Assembly: GCA_963779765.1 (NCBI GenBank) | Contig: CAVZZP010000001.1 | Span: forward strand, 62,001 to 126,000 | Direction: 5' to 3' | Source of the DNA: Silicimonas sp963779765 | GTDB taxonomy: Bacteria; Pseudomonadota; Alphaproteobacteria; Rhodobacterales; Rhodobacteraceae | DNA length: 64,000 nt | Shown here: one piece after another, positions 54,069-63,511 of the stretch | Layout of the letters: the number at the start of each line of letters is the position of its first letter | Numbering within the stretch: the first letter of the stretch is position 1 | Program-made: the position numbers and the translations under genes | Notes under the pieces: generated by a model | What the model was told of the DNA's origin: nothing | The model's database searches: none | The model's input: the letters and a program-made list of their open reading frames with translations, nothing else

Positions 54069-54599
54069 ATGCCCCAAATCGCTCCCCTGTCCGACGCCGA
54101 CTGGCCCGAAACCATCGCCGACATGAAGGACGGCTTCGCGGGCGCGTTGAACGTCTATCGCACGATGGCGCACCATCCCGACCTCCTCCGGGCCTGGGCA
54201 CCTCTGCGCCAGCACCTCGTCAAGGACAGCGCACTGGGAGCGGAAAGAAGCGAGATCGTTATCCTGCGAACGGCAATTCGCCTCGGATCGGAATACGAAT
54301 GGGTCCATCACGTCGCCCGCGCCCGCGCCATCGGACTCTCCGACCAGCGGATAGCGGCGGTGCGCGGAATGCCCCAGGGCGAGGACGGGCTAATCGTACG
54401 CGCGGTGGACGACGTCATCGATGACCACCGGCTGGCACCCGACCTGGAAGCCGAACTGGCCGAAGCCCTCGGACGCCATGCGGTCTTCGACCTGATCGCA
54501 ATGGTCGGCTTCTACGGCACCCTCGGCACCATCCTGTTGACCTACGGTGTGCCGACCGACCCCGCAATCCAGGCTGCGTTCGACGCGGATCCGCTTTGA
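54069..54599 (+). CDS. Carboxymuconolactone decarboxylase / AhpD-like protein
   Basis: A 176-residue all-helical protein. The CMD-family core is ERSEIVILRTAIRLGSEYEWVHHVARARA (landmarks 58-86), with the E-x-x-x-H-H residues but no AhpD-type C-x-x-C, so it is not a peroxidase reductase. GGAGG precedes ATG 54069. Such proteins act as lactone decarboxylases or ring-opening hydrolases. It lies just before the XylB-like dehydrogenase (35 bases), so it could serve as the aldonolactone-processing step, though no lactonase precedent in this family is known to me. Confidence 0.75.
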   Translation: MPQIAPLSDADWPETIADMKDGFAGALNVYRTMAHHPDLLRAWAPLRQHLVKDSALGAERSEIVILRTAIRLGSEYEWVHHVARARAIGLSDQRIAAVRGMPQGEDGLIVRAVDDVIDDHRLAPDLEAELAEALGRHAVFDLIAMVGFYGTLGTILLTYGVPTDPAIQAAFDADPL

Positions 54600-54634
54600 T
54601 GGACGCGACGCACGCGTCGTCCTAGAACGGCGGC

Positions 54635-55393
54635 ATGACCGACTTCGCAAGCTACCCTTCCCTTCGCGGCCGCGCCGTTCTCGTCACCGGCGGGGCATCC
54701 GGCATCGGCGCCGACATCGTCCGCGCCTTCGATGCTCAAGGAGCGCGGGTCGCTTTCGTTGACATTCAGGACGATGCCGGGCGGGACCTGGTCGAAAAGT
54801 TGGGTGCGCGCCCGCTCTACCTTCATGCCGACGTGACGGACATCGGCGCACTCAAGGCGGCCATCGACGAAACGGCAGACAAGCTTGGCCCCATCCGCGT
54901 CCTCGTGAACAACGCCGCCAACGACCGGCGCGAGGATGTTGACGACATCACCGTCGAGGACTGGGACCGTGCCCAGGCCGTCAACCTGCGTCCGCACTTC
55001 TTTGCCGCTCAATCCGTGCGACGAGGCATGAAGGACGCGGGCGGCGGCTCCATCGTCAACTTCTCGTCCATCGCCTGGCGGCTCGGGATGCGCGAACTGG
55101 CGCCCTATTCCGCAGCGAAGGCGGCTATCGTCGGGCTGACCCACTCGCTTGCCGACGCCTTCGGCGACGACAACATCCGCGTCAACGCCATCGAACCGGG
55201 CGCGGTCATCACGCAGCGCCAGCGCGAACTGTGGTATCAGACCGACGAGGCTGTTCAGGCGCTGGTCCAGCGCCAACTCATCAAGCAGGTCCTGACGGGT
55301 GACGACGTGGCGCGACTGGTCCTCTTCCTCGCCTCTGACGACGCCCGGATGATCACCAAGCAATCGTTCGTGATCGACGCAGGAATGCTCTGA
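54635..55393 (+). CDS. XylB-like aldose 1-dehydrogenase (SDR)
   Basis: A 252-residue SDR. YPSLRGRAVLVTGGASGIGA (7-26), VLVNNAANDRRED (about 89-101), INFSSI-type IVNFSSIAWRLGM and YSAAK with the catalytic Tyr-Lys, and the end VLFLASDDARM...VIDAG follow Caulobacter NAD-dependent xylose dehydrogenase XylB. The NNAAND variant is shared with that group. It would oxidise an aldopentose (D-xylose, L-arabinose) or galactose to the lactone. It precedes a pentonate operon but is separated from it by a GntR gene on the other strand. Confidence 0.83.
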   Translation: MTDFASYPSLRGRAVLVTGGASGIGADIVRAFDAQGARVAFVDIQDDAGRDLVEKLGARPLYLHADVTDIGALKAAIDETADKLGPIRVLVNNAANDRREDVDDITVEDWDRAQAVNLRPHFFAAQSVRRGMKDAGGGSIVNFSSIAWRLGMRELAPYSAAKAAIVGLTHSLADAFGDDNIRVNAIEPGAVITQRQRELWYQTDEAVQALVQRQLIKQVLTGDDVARLVLFLASDDARMITKQSFVIDAGML

Positions 55394-55456
55394 GACGTCA
55401 TGGATCCGTCGCGCGAATCCGATAGGGGATCCCGCAACGAGCAAAAGAGCAGCCCC

Positions 55457-55546
55457 ATGACAGAACTCGATCCCGCACGCTTCGTCCTGTCCGTCCTCTT
55501 CGGACGGAAGGTACGCGTCACCCTGCCCGACTGGCTTCGACCCTAG
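55457..55546 (+). other. Gap 55394-55671: nothing firm; one 29-residue frame
   Basis: The 278-base region between the XylB-like stop and the GntR stop has no convincing gene. A 29-codon frame (55457-55546, opening MTELDPARFVL) has no clear ribosome site or known relative; I list it only to describe the region. Confidence 0.15.
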
Positions 55547-55671
55547 ACCTTCAGCGGCTCCGCGATCATCCCCGCCGCTGATGTCGAGAGCCTGCGCGAT
55601 CGTGTTCACCACCGCCCGACCGGGGAATGACGAGGGACGGCACTAGCAAGCGCCCCGTACCTGCTGAGGTT

Positions 55672-56376
55672 TCAGGTCTGGGTGAAGAACGCCGGATGCT
55701 GCGCCTTCAATTCGGCCACCCGCCCCACAGACCCCGAAAGATGTGCCCGCATCGCGCCCGCCGCCCCGTCCGGATCGCGCGCCTCGATCCGGTCGAGGAT
55801 TTCGCCATGAAAGCGCACGATCGTCTCCATCTTGCCCTTCGCGGGAAGGTCGAGCCTCTGGCACCGCGCAAGCGCACCCTGACGACGCTCGACCATCGCG
55901 TGGACGCGCCCCATGCCGACACCTTCGAACAAGGTGCGGTGGAACGACCGGTCGAGATCCTGGAACATGTCCATCTGCCCGGTGTCGCCGACCAACGTGT
56001 TCTGCATGGCGAGGATGCGGCGCGCGCGAGCCGGCGCCTCGCCGCCTTCGATCCGAGCCAGGCGCCGGACGACTTCGCATTCGACGGCGACGCGCAGGAA
56101 ATGCGTCTCGTGCAGGGCGATCTCGTCGATGCGCGTCACGACGGTGCGGGACTGCGGGAAGATCATTACGAGGCCGTCCATCTCGAGCGCTTGAAGAGCC
56201 TCGCGCACGGGCGTTTGGCTGACGCTGAAGCGGGCGGCGAGGTCGGCGCGGGACAGGGTCGCGTCGGGCGGCAGGGCAAGGTCCAGGATTTCGGCGCGGA
56301 GAGCGGCATAGACGCGTTCGCCCGCGGCACTCCCGCGACCGTCCGCACTGCCTCCGAAATCGAGCGCTCCGCCCAT
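55672..56376 (-). CDS. GntR (FCD) regulator of the pentonate operon
   Basis: A 234-residue GntR regulator: winged helix near 40-65 (LAARFSVSQTPVREALQALEMDGL), wing with IFPQSRTVVTRID, then an FCD helical domain with metal-ligand histidines (DLDRSFHRTL, RFHGEILDRI, MRAHLSGS). It is divergent from the dehydratase operon at 56533 with a 156-base shared region that includes the AT-rich ATATATTAGTTCGATCA. It probably represses the operon and releases on binding a keto-deoxy sugar acid or alpha-ketoglutarate-like ligand. Confidence 0.87.
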   Translation of the reverse strand: MGGALDFGGSADGRGSAAGERVYAALRAEILDLALPPDATLSRADLAARFSVSQTPVREALQALEMDGLVMIFPQSRTVVTRIDEIALHETHFLRVAVECEVVRRLARIEGGEAPARARRILAMQNTLVGDTGQMDMFQDLDRSFHRTLFEGVGMGRVHAMVERRQGALARCQRLDLPAKGKMETIVRFHGEILDRIEARDPDGAAGAMRAHLSGSVGRVAELKAQHPAFFTQT

Positions 56377-56532
56377 CCCGTCAATCTCCGTCGTGGCGAA
56401 ACCGATCGGTTGTGCCGGTCCCGCCTCTCATATATTAGTTCGATCAGTCGTGTTTGACCATCCTGCCTGCTTGCCGCACAGGCCGTCCACACGACACACC
56501 GGCCAGAGAGCCGGGATCACCAGGAGGAACCC

Positions 56533-58266
56533 ATGACCCGCAAACGCCCCGAGGATCTTCGCTCTGCCCGCTGGTTCGCGCCCGACGACCTGCGCTCGAT
56601 GGGGCATCGAAGCCGCGCCATGCAGATGGGCCTCTCGGAAGAGGATTGGGAAGGCAAGCCGGTCATCGCGGTCATCAACACATGGTCGGATCTCTCGCCC
56701 TGCCACCACCACCTGCGCGACCGCGCCGAGCAGGTGAAGCGCGGCATCCTCCAGGCGGGCGGGATGCCGGCCGAGCTTCCGGTTCATTCCTTCAGCGAAC
56801 AGTTCCTGAAGCCGACCTCGATGCTCTACCGCAACATGGGCGCGATGGAGGTCGAAGAGACGCTGCGCTCTCACCCCGTCGACGGCGCCGTCCTTCTGGG
56901 CGGCTGCGACAAGTCCACGCCGGCGCTCATCATGGGCGCCATCTCCATGGGCATCCCGTTCATCTTCATGCCGGCGGGCGCCATGCTTCGCGGCAACTAC
57001 GCGGGCCAGAAGCTGGGCTCGGGCACCGACGTCTGGAAGTACTGGGACGAGCGCCGCGCGGGCACCATCGGCAAGGAAGAGTGGATGGGCGTCCAGGGCG
57101 GGATCGCGCGGTCCTATGGCACCTGCATGACCATGGGCACCGCCTCCACCATGATGTCGATCGCGGAAGGCTGGGGCCTGACCCTGCCCGGCGCATCGTC
57201 CATCCCTGCTCCCGACGCGGGCCACAAGCGCATGGCGGCGGCCTGCGGGCGGCGCATCGTCGACATGGTGTGGGAGGACCTTACGCCCGACCGCATCATC
57301 ACCCCCGCCAGCACGCGCAACGCCACCGCCGTCGCCATGGCCACGGGCTGCTCGACCAACGCCATCATCCACCTGATCGCCATGGCGCGTCGCGCCGGTG
57401 TCGAATGGGGCCTCGACGACCTCGACCGGATCGGGCGCGAGGTGCCGGTGCTGGCGAACCTGCGTCCCTCGGGCAAGGAATACCTGATGGAGGACTTCTT
57501 CTACGCCGGCGGCCTGCCCGCGCTGATGAAGGAGATGTCGGACAAGCTGGACCTTTCGGTCACCACCGTCACGGGACGCACCCTGGGCGAGTGCATCGAG
57601 GGCGCCGTCAACTACAACGACGACGTGATCCGGCCGATGTCGAACCCGCTCTACCACGAGGGGTCGCTTGCCGTCCTGCGCGGCAACCTCGCCCCCGATG
57701 GCGCGGTCATCAAGCCCGCCGCGATGGACCCGCGCTTTCAGGTTCATTCCGGCCCGGCCATCGTCGCCGACAACTATGCCGAGCTGAAGAAGATCATCAA
57801 CGACGAGAACTATCCGATGACGCCGGATCACGTCCTGGTCCTGCGCAACGCCGGTCCGCAGGGCGGGCCGGGGATGCCGGAATGGGGCATGATCCCGATG
57901 CCGAAGGCGCTGCTGAAGCAGGGCCACCGTGACATGATGCGGCTGTCGGACGCGCGGATGTCGGGCACCTCCTACGGGGCCTGCATCCTGCATGTGGCGC
58001 CAGAGGCCTTCATCGGCGGGCCGCTGGCGCTGATCGAGACCGGCGACATCATCGAGATGGACATCCCGAACCGCACGCTGAACGTGAAGCTCTCCGATGC
58101 GGAGCTGGAGGAGCGCCGCACTGCCTGGACGCCGCCCGAAGCGCGGTACGAGCGCGGCTACGGCTACATGTTCACCAAACACGTCGAGCAGGCGGACAAG
58201 GGCTGCGACTTCGACTTCCTCAAGACAGAATTCGGCGGCCCCGTCCCGGAGCCGGAGATCAACTGA
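56533..58266 (+). CDS. IlvD/Edd-family sugar acid dehydratase (L-arabinonate dehydratase-like)
   Basis: A 577-residue Fe-S dehydratase. The cluster cysteines are in WSDLSPCHHH (about 57), GGCDKSTPA (about 126) and YGTCMTMGTASTM (about 198). NLRPSGKEYLMEDFFYAGG, GNLAPDGAVIKP and SDARMSGTSYG are family landmarks, and the length and order match Rhizobium L-arabinonate dehydratase (about 579). AGGAGG precedes ATG 56533. It dehydrates a pentonate (or related aldonate) to the 2-keto-3-deoxy acid. First gene of a tightly packed operon. Confidence 0.88.
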   Translation: MTRKRPEDLRSARWFAPDDLRSMGHRSRAMQMGLSEEDWEGKPVIAVINTWSDLSPCHHHLRDRAEQVKRGILQAGGMPAELPVHSFSEQFLKPTSMLYRNMGAMEVEETLRSHPVDGAVLLGGCDKSTPALIMGAISMGIPFIFMPAGAMLRGNYAGQKLGSGTDVWKYWDERRAGTIGKEEWMGVQGGIARSYGTCMTMGTASTMMSIAEGWGLTLPGASSIPAPDAGHKRMAAACGRRIVDMVWEDLTPDRIITPASTRNATAVAMATGCSTNAIIHLIAMARRAGVEWGLDDLDRIGREVPVLANLRPSGKEYLMEDFFYAGGLPALMKEMSDKLDLSVTTVTGRTLGECIEGAVNYNDDVIRPMSNPLYHEGSLAVLRGNLAPDGAVIKPAAMDPRFQVHSGPAIVADNYAELKKIINDENYPMTPDHVLVLRNAGPQGGPGMPEWGMIPMPKALLKQGHRDMMRLSDARMSGTSYGACILHVAPEAFIGGPLALIETGDIIEMDIPNRTLNVKLSDAELEERRTAWTPPEARYERGYGYMFTKHVEQADKGCDFDFLKTEFGGPVPEPEIN

Positions 58267-59153
58267 TGACCGAGGTGCTGACGCCGGAGCAGATCGCCTC
58301 CTACCGCGAGGACGGCTACCTCGTGCTGGAGGGCCGCATCCCCGCCCCGGTCATGGAGAGCATCCGGGCCGAGATCGCGCGCTTCACCGAGATGGCGCGC
58401 GGCATGACCGCCTCGGACGACCGGCTGGACCTCGAGGACAGCCACACGCCCGACGCGCCGCGCGTGCGTCGCGTGAAGCTGCCGCACACGCAGTCGCAGC
58501 CGATCGACGATCTGATGCGGTCGGACCTGATCCTTGCGCCCGTCCGCGACCTGATCGGGCCGAACCTGCGGCTTCAGACCACCAAGCTGAACATGAAATC
58601 GGCAGGCTTCGGGGCGGCGGTCGAGTGGCACCAGGATTGGGGCTTCTATCCCTACACCAATGACGACGTCCTGGCGGTCGGCGTGATGATCGACGACATG
58701 ACGCCCGCGAACGGCCCGCTGATGGTCTTCCCCGGCACGCATCGCGGACGGGCCTATGACCATCACCATGATGGCCGGTTCGTGGGTGCCATGGACCTTG
58801 CCGCCTCGGGCCTCGACATGAAGGACGCCGTGCCGCTGATGGGACCGGCGGGCTCGATCTCGATCCACCACGCGCGCATCGTCCACGGCTCGGCCTTGAA
58901 CCGTTCGACGCAGGACCGGCGCGTGATCTTCTACGAGATGATGGCCGCCGACGCCTTCCCGATCCACGGCGGACGCGGCAAGTGGGATGGGCTGGAGGAG
59001 TTCGACGCCCGGATGCTCTGCGGCACGTCCACGCTGGAGCCGCGCGTCGTGCCATGCCCGATGCGCATCGCCTATCCCGACCCGCCGTCCCAAGGCTCGA
59101 TCTACGAGGTCCAGAAGGGACTGGGCAAACGATCCTTCGAGGTGCTGCAATGA
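58266..59153 (+). CDS. Phytanoyl-CoA dioxygenase (PhyH) family protein
   Basis: A 295-residue Fe(II)/2-oxoglutarate oxygenase of the PhyH family. The H-x-D pair is in EWHQDWGFYP (about 121-123), the distal histidine in IVHGSALNRS (about 205), with an arginine shortly after for 2-oxoglutarate. The start overlaps the dehydratase stop by one base and its end overlaps the next gene by four, so it is integral to the operon, although no Weimberg-type pathway I know needs an oxygenase. It may hydroxylate or demethylate the natural substrate before dehydration, consuming the pathway's own product 2-oxoglutarate. Confidence 0.83.
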   Translation: MTEVLTPEQIASYREDGYLVLEGRIPAPVMESIRAEIARFTEMARGMTASDDRLDLEDSHTPDAPRVRRVKLPHTQSQPIDDLMRSDLILAPVRDLIGPNLRLQTTKLNMKSAGFGAAVEWHQDWGFYPYTNDDVLAVGVMIDDMTPANGPLMVFPGTHRGRAYDHHHDGRFVGAMDLAASGLDMKDAVPLMGPAGSISIHHARIVHGSALNRSTQDRRVIFYEMMAADAFPIHGGRGKWDGLEEFDARMLCGTSTLEPRVVPCPMRIAYPDPPSQGSIYEVQKGLGKRSFEVLQ

Positions 59154-60062
59154 CCGACCTGACCCAGAAACTGACCGGCATCTCGGGCATCCTCGTGACG
59201 CCGTTCGACGCCGACGACCGCATCGCGCCCAAAGGCCTGAAGCCCGTGGTGGATCGCGCAGTAAAGGCAGGCGTCCATATCCTGACCGCGAACGGCAACA
59301 CGGGCGAATACTATGGCCTGACCGCCGACGAGGCCGAGCGCATGGTCCATGCCGCCTGCGAGACGGTGGCGGGCCGTGTGCCGGTGATCGGCGGCGTGGG
59401 TCGGTCGGTGAACGAGGCCCGGTCCTTGGCGAAGGCGTCGAAGGCAGCGGGCGTCGCGGGTCTGATGGTCCACCAGACGCCCGATCCCTTCGTGGCACCT
59501 CGCGGCTTTCGCGACTATGTCGCGCGGGTGGCCGAGGCAGGCGACGGGCTGCCGCTGGTCCTTTACCTGCGCAACGACGCCATCGGCACGGACAACATCG
59601 TCAAGCTTTGCCAGGTCGAGGGCGTGGCGGGCGTCAAGTGGGCGACGCCGAACCCGCTGAAGCTTGCCGACGCCATCGCCAACTCGCCGGAGGATGTCGT
59701 CTGGGTCGGCGGACTGGCCGAAGTCTGGGCGCCGCCGCTTTATGCCGTTGGCGCGCGGGGCTTCACGAGCGGTCTCATCAACGTCTGGCCCGAACGATCC
59801 GTCGCGATCCACGCCGCTCTCGACGGCGGCGACTACGACGAGGCGAACCGACTGATCCGAGGGATGCGCGTCTTCGAGGACATTCGCGCCGAGGAAATGA
59901 ACGGGACCAACGTCACCGGCGTGAAAACCGCACTCGCCATGATGGGCCACGACTGCGGCCCGACGCGCCCGCCCTCGGCCTGGCCGCCTGACGGACGACC
60001 AGTCGAGACGGCTGAGGGGCTTTCTTGCGGACAACGGACTTCTGACGGACAAGGTGGCATGA
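59150..60062 (+). CDS. DHDPS/NAL family lyase or dehydratase, frameshifted
   Basis: After one correction about 303 residues. GILVTPFDADD (13-23), TANGNTGEYYGLT (about 46-58), LVLYLRND with the conserved tyrosine and the Schiff-base lysine in GVAGVKWATPN (about 163) define the N-acetylneuraminate lyase family. Near 59992-59994 an extra C in CCGCCTGACG makes the frame run into the next gene; correction gives WPLTDDQSRRLRGFLADNGLL and a stop at 60062, overlapping the next start in ATGA. L-2-keto-3-deoxyarabonate dehydratase and KDG aldolase both belong here; the exact reaction is uncertain. Confidence 0.83.
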
Positions 60063-60778
60063 CCGACGTATCCAAAGACACCATCGAAAAACTGCGCCAC
60101 GTCTCGGTGGCGACCCTCGCGACGGCGCTGTTCAAGCGCGGCCTGCGGAACCAGACCATCCAGGACGTACGGCCCCTGTCGCACAAGGGTCGGAACATGG
60201 TCGGTCCGGCCTTCACTCTGCGCTACATCCCGGCGCGCGAGGACCGCAACCAGTTGAGCGAGTTCCGCAATCCGCAGCACCCGCAGCGCCACGCCATCGA
60301 GACCTGTCCCGAGGGGCACGTCATGGTGATCGACAGCCGCAAGGACGCGCGGGCCGCGAGTGCGGGCGACATCCTGGTGACACGCCTGATGATGCGCGGC
60401 GGTGAGGGCATCGTGACCGACGGCGGCTTCCGCGACTCCATGCGGATCGCGGACCTGGAGATGCGGTCCTACCATGCGCGTCCCGCCAGCCCCACGAACC
60501 TGACGATCAACGAGGCCATCGAGATCAACGGCCCCATCGGCTGCGGCGACGCGCCGGTGTTTCCCGGCGACATCGTCGTCGGCGACGACGACAGCGTCAT
60601 CGTGATCCCCGCGCATATCGCCGCCGAGGTGGCGGACGAGGCGACCGAGATGACCGCCTTCGAGGACTTCGTGGTCGAGCAGGTGCGCGCGGGTGAGACG
60701 ATCATCGGCCTTTACCCCGCGACGAAGGACGGCACGCTGGAGAAATTCGCGGCATGGCGCAAGGAGAAGGGCCGGTGA
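60059..60778 (+). CDS. RraA / HMG-aldolase family protein
   Basis: A 239-residue protein of the RraA-like (4-hydroxy-4-methyl-2-oxoglutarate aldolase/oxaloacetate decarboxylase) family. ALFKRGLRNQTIQDVRPL near 25-42, GPAFTLRY, the metal/pyruvate loop GDILVTRLMMRGGEGIVTDGGFRD (landmarks about 104-127) and VFPGDIVVGDDDSVIVIPA define it. ATG 60059 overlaps the preceding stop. In catabolic operons these are class II pyruvate aldolases or decarboxylases. Coupled on both sides by overlaps, it should act on a 2-keto intermediate of the pathway. Confidence 0.83.
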   Translation: MTDVSKDTIEKLRHVSVATLATALFKRGLRNQTIQDVRPLSHKGRNMVGPAFTLRYIPAREDRNQLSEFRNPQHPQRHAIETCPEGHVMVIDSRKDARAASAGDILVTRLMMRGGEGIVTDGGFRDSMRIADLEMRSYHARPASPTNLTINEAIEINGPIGCGDAPVFPGDIVVGDDDSVIVIPAHIAAEVADEATEMTAFEDFVVEQVRAGETIIGLYPATKDGTLEKFAAWRKEKGR

Positions 60779-61917
60779 AGCTTTCGGACGAGGAACTGAA
60801 GGGGCTCTGGCTGGGCCGGGTCTGGCGTCCGGGCATCGGACCCTCGGTCGTGACGCTGCGCGAAGGCCGCGTCGTCGATATCACGACGCAGACGGCACCC
60901 ACATTGCGCGACGTGATGGAACTTGCCGATCCCGCCGGGTACGTGCGCGCCACCGCAGGCGACGATCTGGGTGCGGTGGACGAAATACCGGGCCAGTCCG
61001 AAGCACGGGTTGAAGCACCCTACTGGCTTGCCCCCTGCGACCTTCAGGCGGTGAAAGCCTGCGGCGTGACCTTCGCGCAGTCGATGGTCGAACGCGTGAT
61101 CGAGGAGAAAGCGGCGGGCGATCCGTCAAAGGCGGATGCGATCCGCAAGCGCGTGACCGAGATCATCGGCGACAGCCTCCAGAGCCTCGTCGCCGGGTCC
61201 GAGAAGGCGGCCAAGGTCAAGGCCGAGTTGATCCGTGTCGGCATCTGGTCGCAGTACCTGGAAGTCGGCATCGGTCCGGACGCCGAGGTCTTCTCGAAGG
61301 CGCAGCCCCTGTCGTCGGTCGGCACGGGCGCCGAGATCGGTCTGCACCCCGTGTCCACCTGGAACAACCCCGAACCCGAGATCGTGCTGGCGGTCAACTC
61401 GCGAGGCGAGGTTCCCGGCGTAACGCTTGGAAACGACGTCAATCTTCGCGACATCGAAGGGCGCTCGGCTTTGCTTCTGCCGATGGCGAAGGACAACAAC
61501 GCCTCTTGCGCCATCGGGCCGATGATCCGGCTGTTCGACGAGACCTTCAGCCTCGACGATGCCCGCGCCGCCGTGCTGGACCTGACGGTCGAGGGCGAGG
61601 ACGGCTATGTGCTGAACGGGCGTTCGCTGATGTCCGAGATCAGCCGCGATCCTCTCGACCTCGTCGCCCACGTCGTCGGGCGGCACCACCAGTACCCTGA
61701 CGGCTTCATGCTGTTCCTCGGAACGCTCTTCGCGCCGATCGAAGACCGCGATCATCCGGGCCAGGGCTTCACCCACAAGCTGGGCGACCGCGTGACGATC
61801 GCGTCGGACGGGCTAGGTCGGCTGGAGAACACCGTGCGGCTGTCGACCGACTGCCCGCAATGGACCTTCGGCCTGGCCGACCTGATGCGCAATCTCGCGG
61901 GCCGCAACCTTTTATGA
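60775..61917 (+). CDS. FAH-family 2-keto-3-deoxy-pentonate dehydratase (XylX-like)
   Basis: A 380-residue fumarylacetoacetate-hydrolase-family protein from GTG 60775 (overlap with previous stop). It aligns over its whole length with Caulobacter XylX: LKACGVTFA-like VKACGVTFAQSMVERVIEE, GIWSQYLEVGIGPDAE, WNNPEPEIVL with the metal-ligand glutamates, GNDVNLRDIEGRSALLL and the close FGLADLMRNLAGRNLL. XylX dehydrates 2-keto-3-deoxy-D-xylonate to alpha-ketoglutarate semialdehyde. This indicates a non-phosphorylating Weimberg route and a D-pentonate or L-pentonate substrate. Confidence 0.88.
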   Translation: MKLSDEELKGLWLGRVWRPGIGPSVVTLREGRVVDITTQTAPTLRDVMELADPAGYVRATAGDDLGAVDEIPGQSEARVEAPYWLAPCDLQAVKACGVTFAQSMVERVIEEKAAGDPSKADAIRKRVTEIIGDSLQSLVAGSEKAAKVKAELIRVGIWSQYLEVGIGPDAEVFSKAQPLSSVGTGAEIGLHPVSTWNNPEPEIVLAVNSRGEVPGVTLGNDVNLRDIEGRSALLLPMAKDNNASCAIGPMIRLFDETFSLDDARAAVLDLTVEGEDGYVLNGRSLMSEISRDPLDLVAHVVGRHHQYPDGFMLFLGTLFAPIEDRDHPGQGFTHKLGDRVTIASDGLGRLENTVRLSTDCPQWTFGLADLMRNLAGRNLL

Positions 61918-61930
61918 CAAGGATTTGACA

Positions 61931-63461
61931 ATGCTGGATAAAAGCACATTCACCCCTCACGGCAAGCACCTGATCGCGGGCGAGTGGGTCGCGGGCGAGA
62001 CGACCTTCTCGTCCGAGCCCGCGCATGGTCCGGCGCATGACTTTTCGGTCGGCACCCCTGCGCTTGTCGATCGCGCCTGCGAGGCGGCGGAAGACGCCTT
62101 CTGGACCTACGCCTATTCCTCGAGGGATGACCGCGCGAAGTTCCTGAACGCCATCGCCGACGAAATCGAGGCACGGGCCGAAGCGATCACCGAGATCGGC
62201 ACGCAGGAGACCGGCTTGCCCGAGGCACGACTTCAGGGCGAGCGCGGTCGGACGACGGGGCAGCTTCGCCTTTTTGCCGAGCACATCCTGAAAGGCGACT
62301 ACCTCGACCGGCGGCACGACAAGGCTCTGCCCGACCGCAAGCCCCTGCCCCGGCCCGACCTGAAGATGGTGCAGCGCCCTATCGGACCCGTGGCGGTCTT
62401 CGGCGCGTCGAACTTCCCCCTGGCCTTCTCGACCGCAGGTGGTGACACGGCGGCGGCTCTGGCGGCGGGATGCCCCGTGGTGGTCAAGGGCCATTCGGCG
62501 CACCCCGGCACGGGCGAGATCGTGGCCGAGGCGATCCACGCGGCGATCCAGTCCTGCGGGATGCCCGCCGGCGTCTTCTCCCTGATCCAGGGCGGCAAGC
62601 GCGACGTGGGTACGGCCCTTGTCCAGCACCCGCGCATCAAGGCCGTGGGCTTCACCGGCTCGCTCGGCGGGGGTCGCGCGCTGTTCGACCTTTGCGCGCA
62701 GCGGGACGAGCCGATCCCCTTCTTCGGCGAGCTTGGGTCGGTCAACCCGATGTTCCTGCTGCCCGAGGCGGCGAAGGCGCGCGGTAAGGCTATCGGCGAG
62801 GGCTGGGCCGGGTCGCTGACCATGGGCGCGGGCCAGTTCTGCACCAACCCCGGCATCGCGGTGGTCGAGACAGGCCCGGACGGCGACGCCTTCGTCAAGG
62901 CGGCGGCCGAGGCGCTGAAGGGCGTCCAGACGCAGTGCATGCTGACGGACGGCATCGCGGACGCCTACAAGGACGGCAAGTCGCGCTTCGACGGTCGCAA
63001 CGCGGTGAAGCCCGTGCTGACGACCGACAGCGAGGGTCGCAACGCCAGCCCCAACCTCTATGAGACCGACGCCGCCAATTACCTTCAGGACCACGCGCTT
63101 GGCGAGGAGGTCTTCGGGCCTCTCGGTCTTGTCGTCCGCGTCTCGGGCGCGGACGAGATGCTGGAGCTTGCGAAAGGCTTCGAGGGTCAGCTCACGGCCA
63201 CGATCCACATGGACGAAGGCGACACCGACCGCGCCCGCGGCGCTGGTGCCCGTCCTCGAGCGGAAGGCGGGCCGCATCCTGGTGAACGGCTTCCCCACGG
63301 GCGTCGAGGTGGCCGATGCAATGGTCCATGGCGGACCCTACCCCGCATCGACGAACTTCGGGGCGACCAGCGTCGGCACCCTGTCGATTCGGCGCTTCTT
63401 GCGGCCGGTCTGCTTCCAGAACATGCCCGATGGTATCCTGCCCGACGATCTGCGTTCCTGA
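61931..63461 (+). CDS. Alpha-ketoglutarate semialdehyde dehydrogenase, frameshifted
   Basis: About 509 residues after one correction. The N-terminus HLIAGEWVAG, then VFGASNFPLAFS (about 156-167), catalytic glutamate in FFGELGSVNP (about 262) and cysteine in GAGQFCTNPG (about 299) mark the NADP-type KGSADH group. An extra C near 63238-63241 in GCCCGCGGCG breaks the end; correction gives DRAAALVPVLERKAGRILVNGFPTG in the +1 frame, ending at 63461. It oxidises alpha-ketoglutarate semialdehyde to alpha-ketoglutarate, the last step of the pathway, 13 bases after the XylX-like gene. Confidence 0.88.
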
Positions 63462-63511
63462 AACACCGGGGGCGGCCTAGCGCCGCCCTCCCTTGCCGGA
63501 CGAGCCCCCCG

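Noticed and set aside
59150..60778. Natural fusion of the DHDPS-like lyase with the RraA-like protein
   Set aside because: The run-through depends on an extra C near 59993; the corrected frame gives a normal DHDPS-like C-terminus, a stop, and an ATGA overlap with the next gene.
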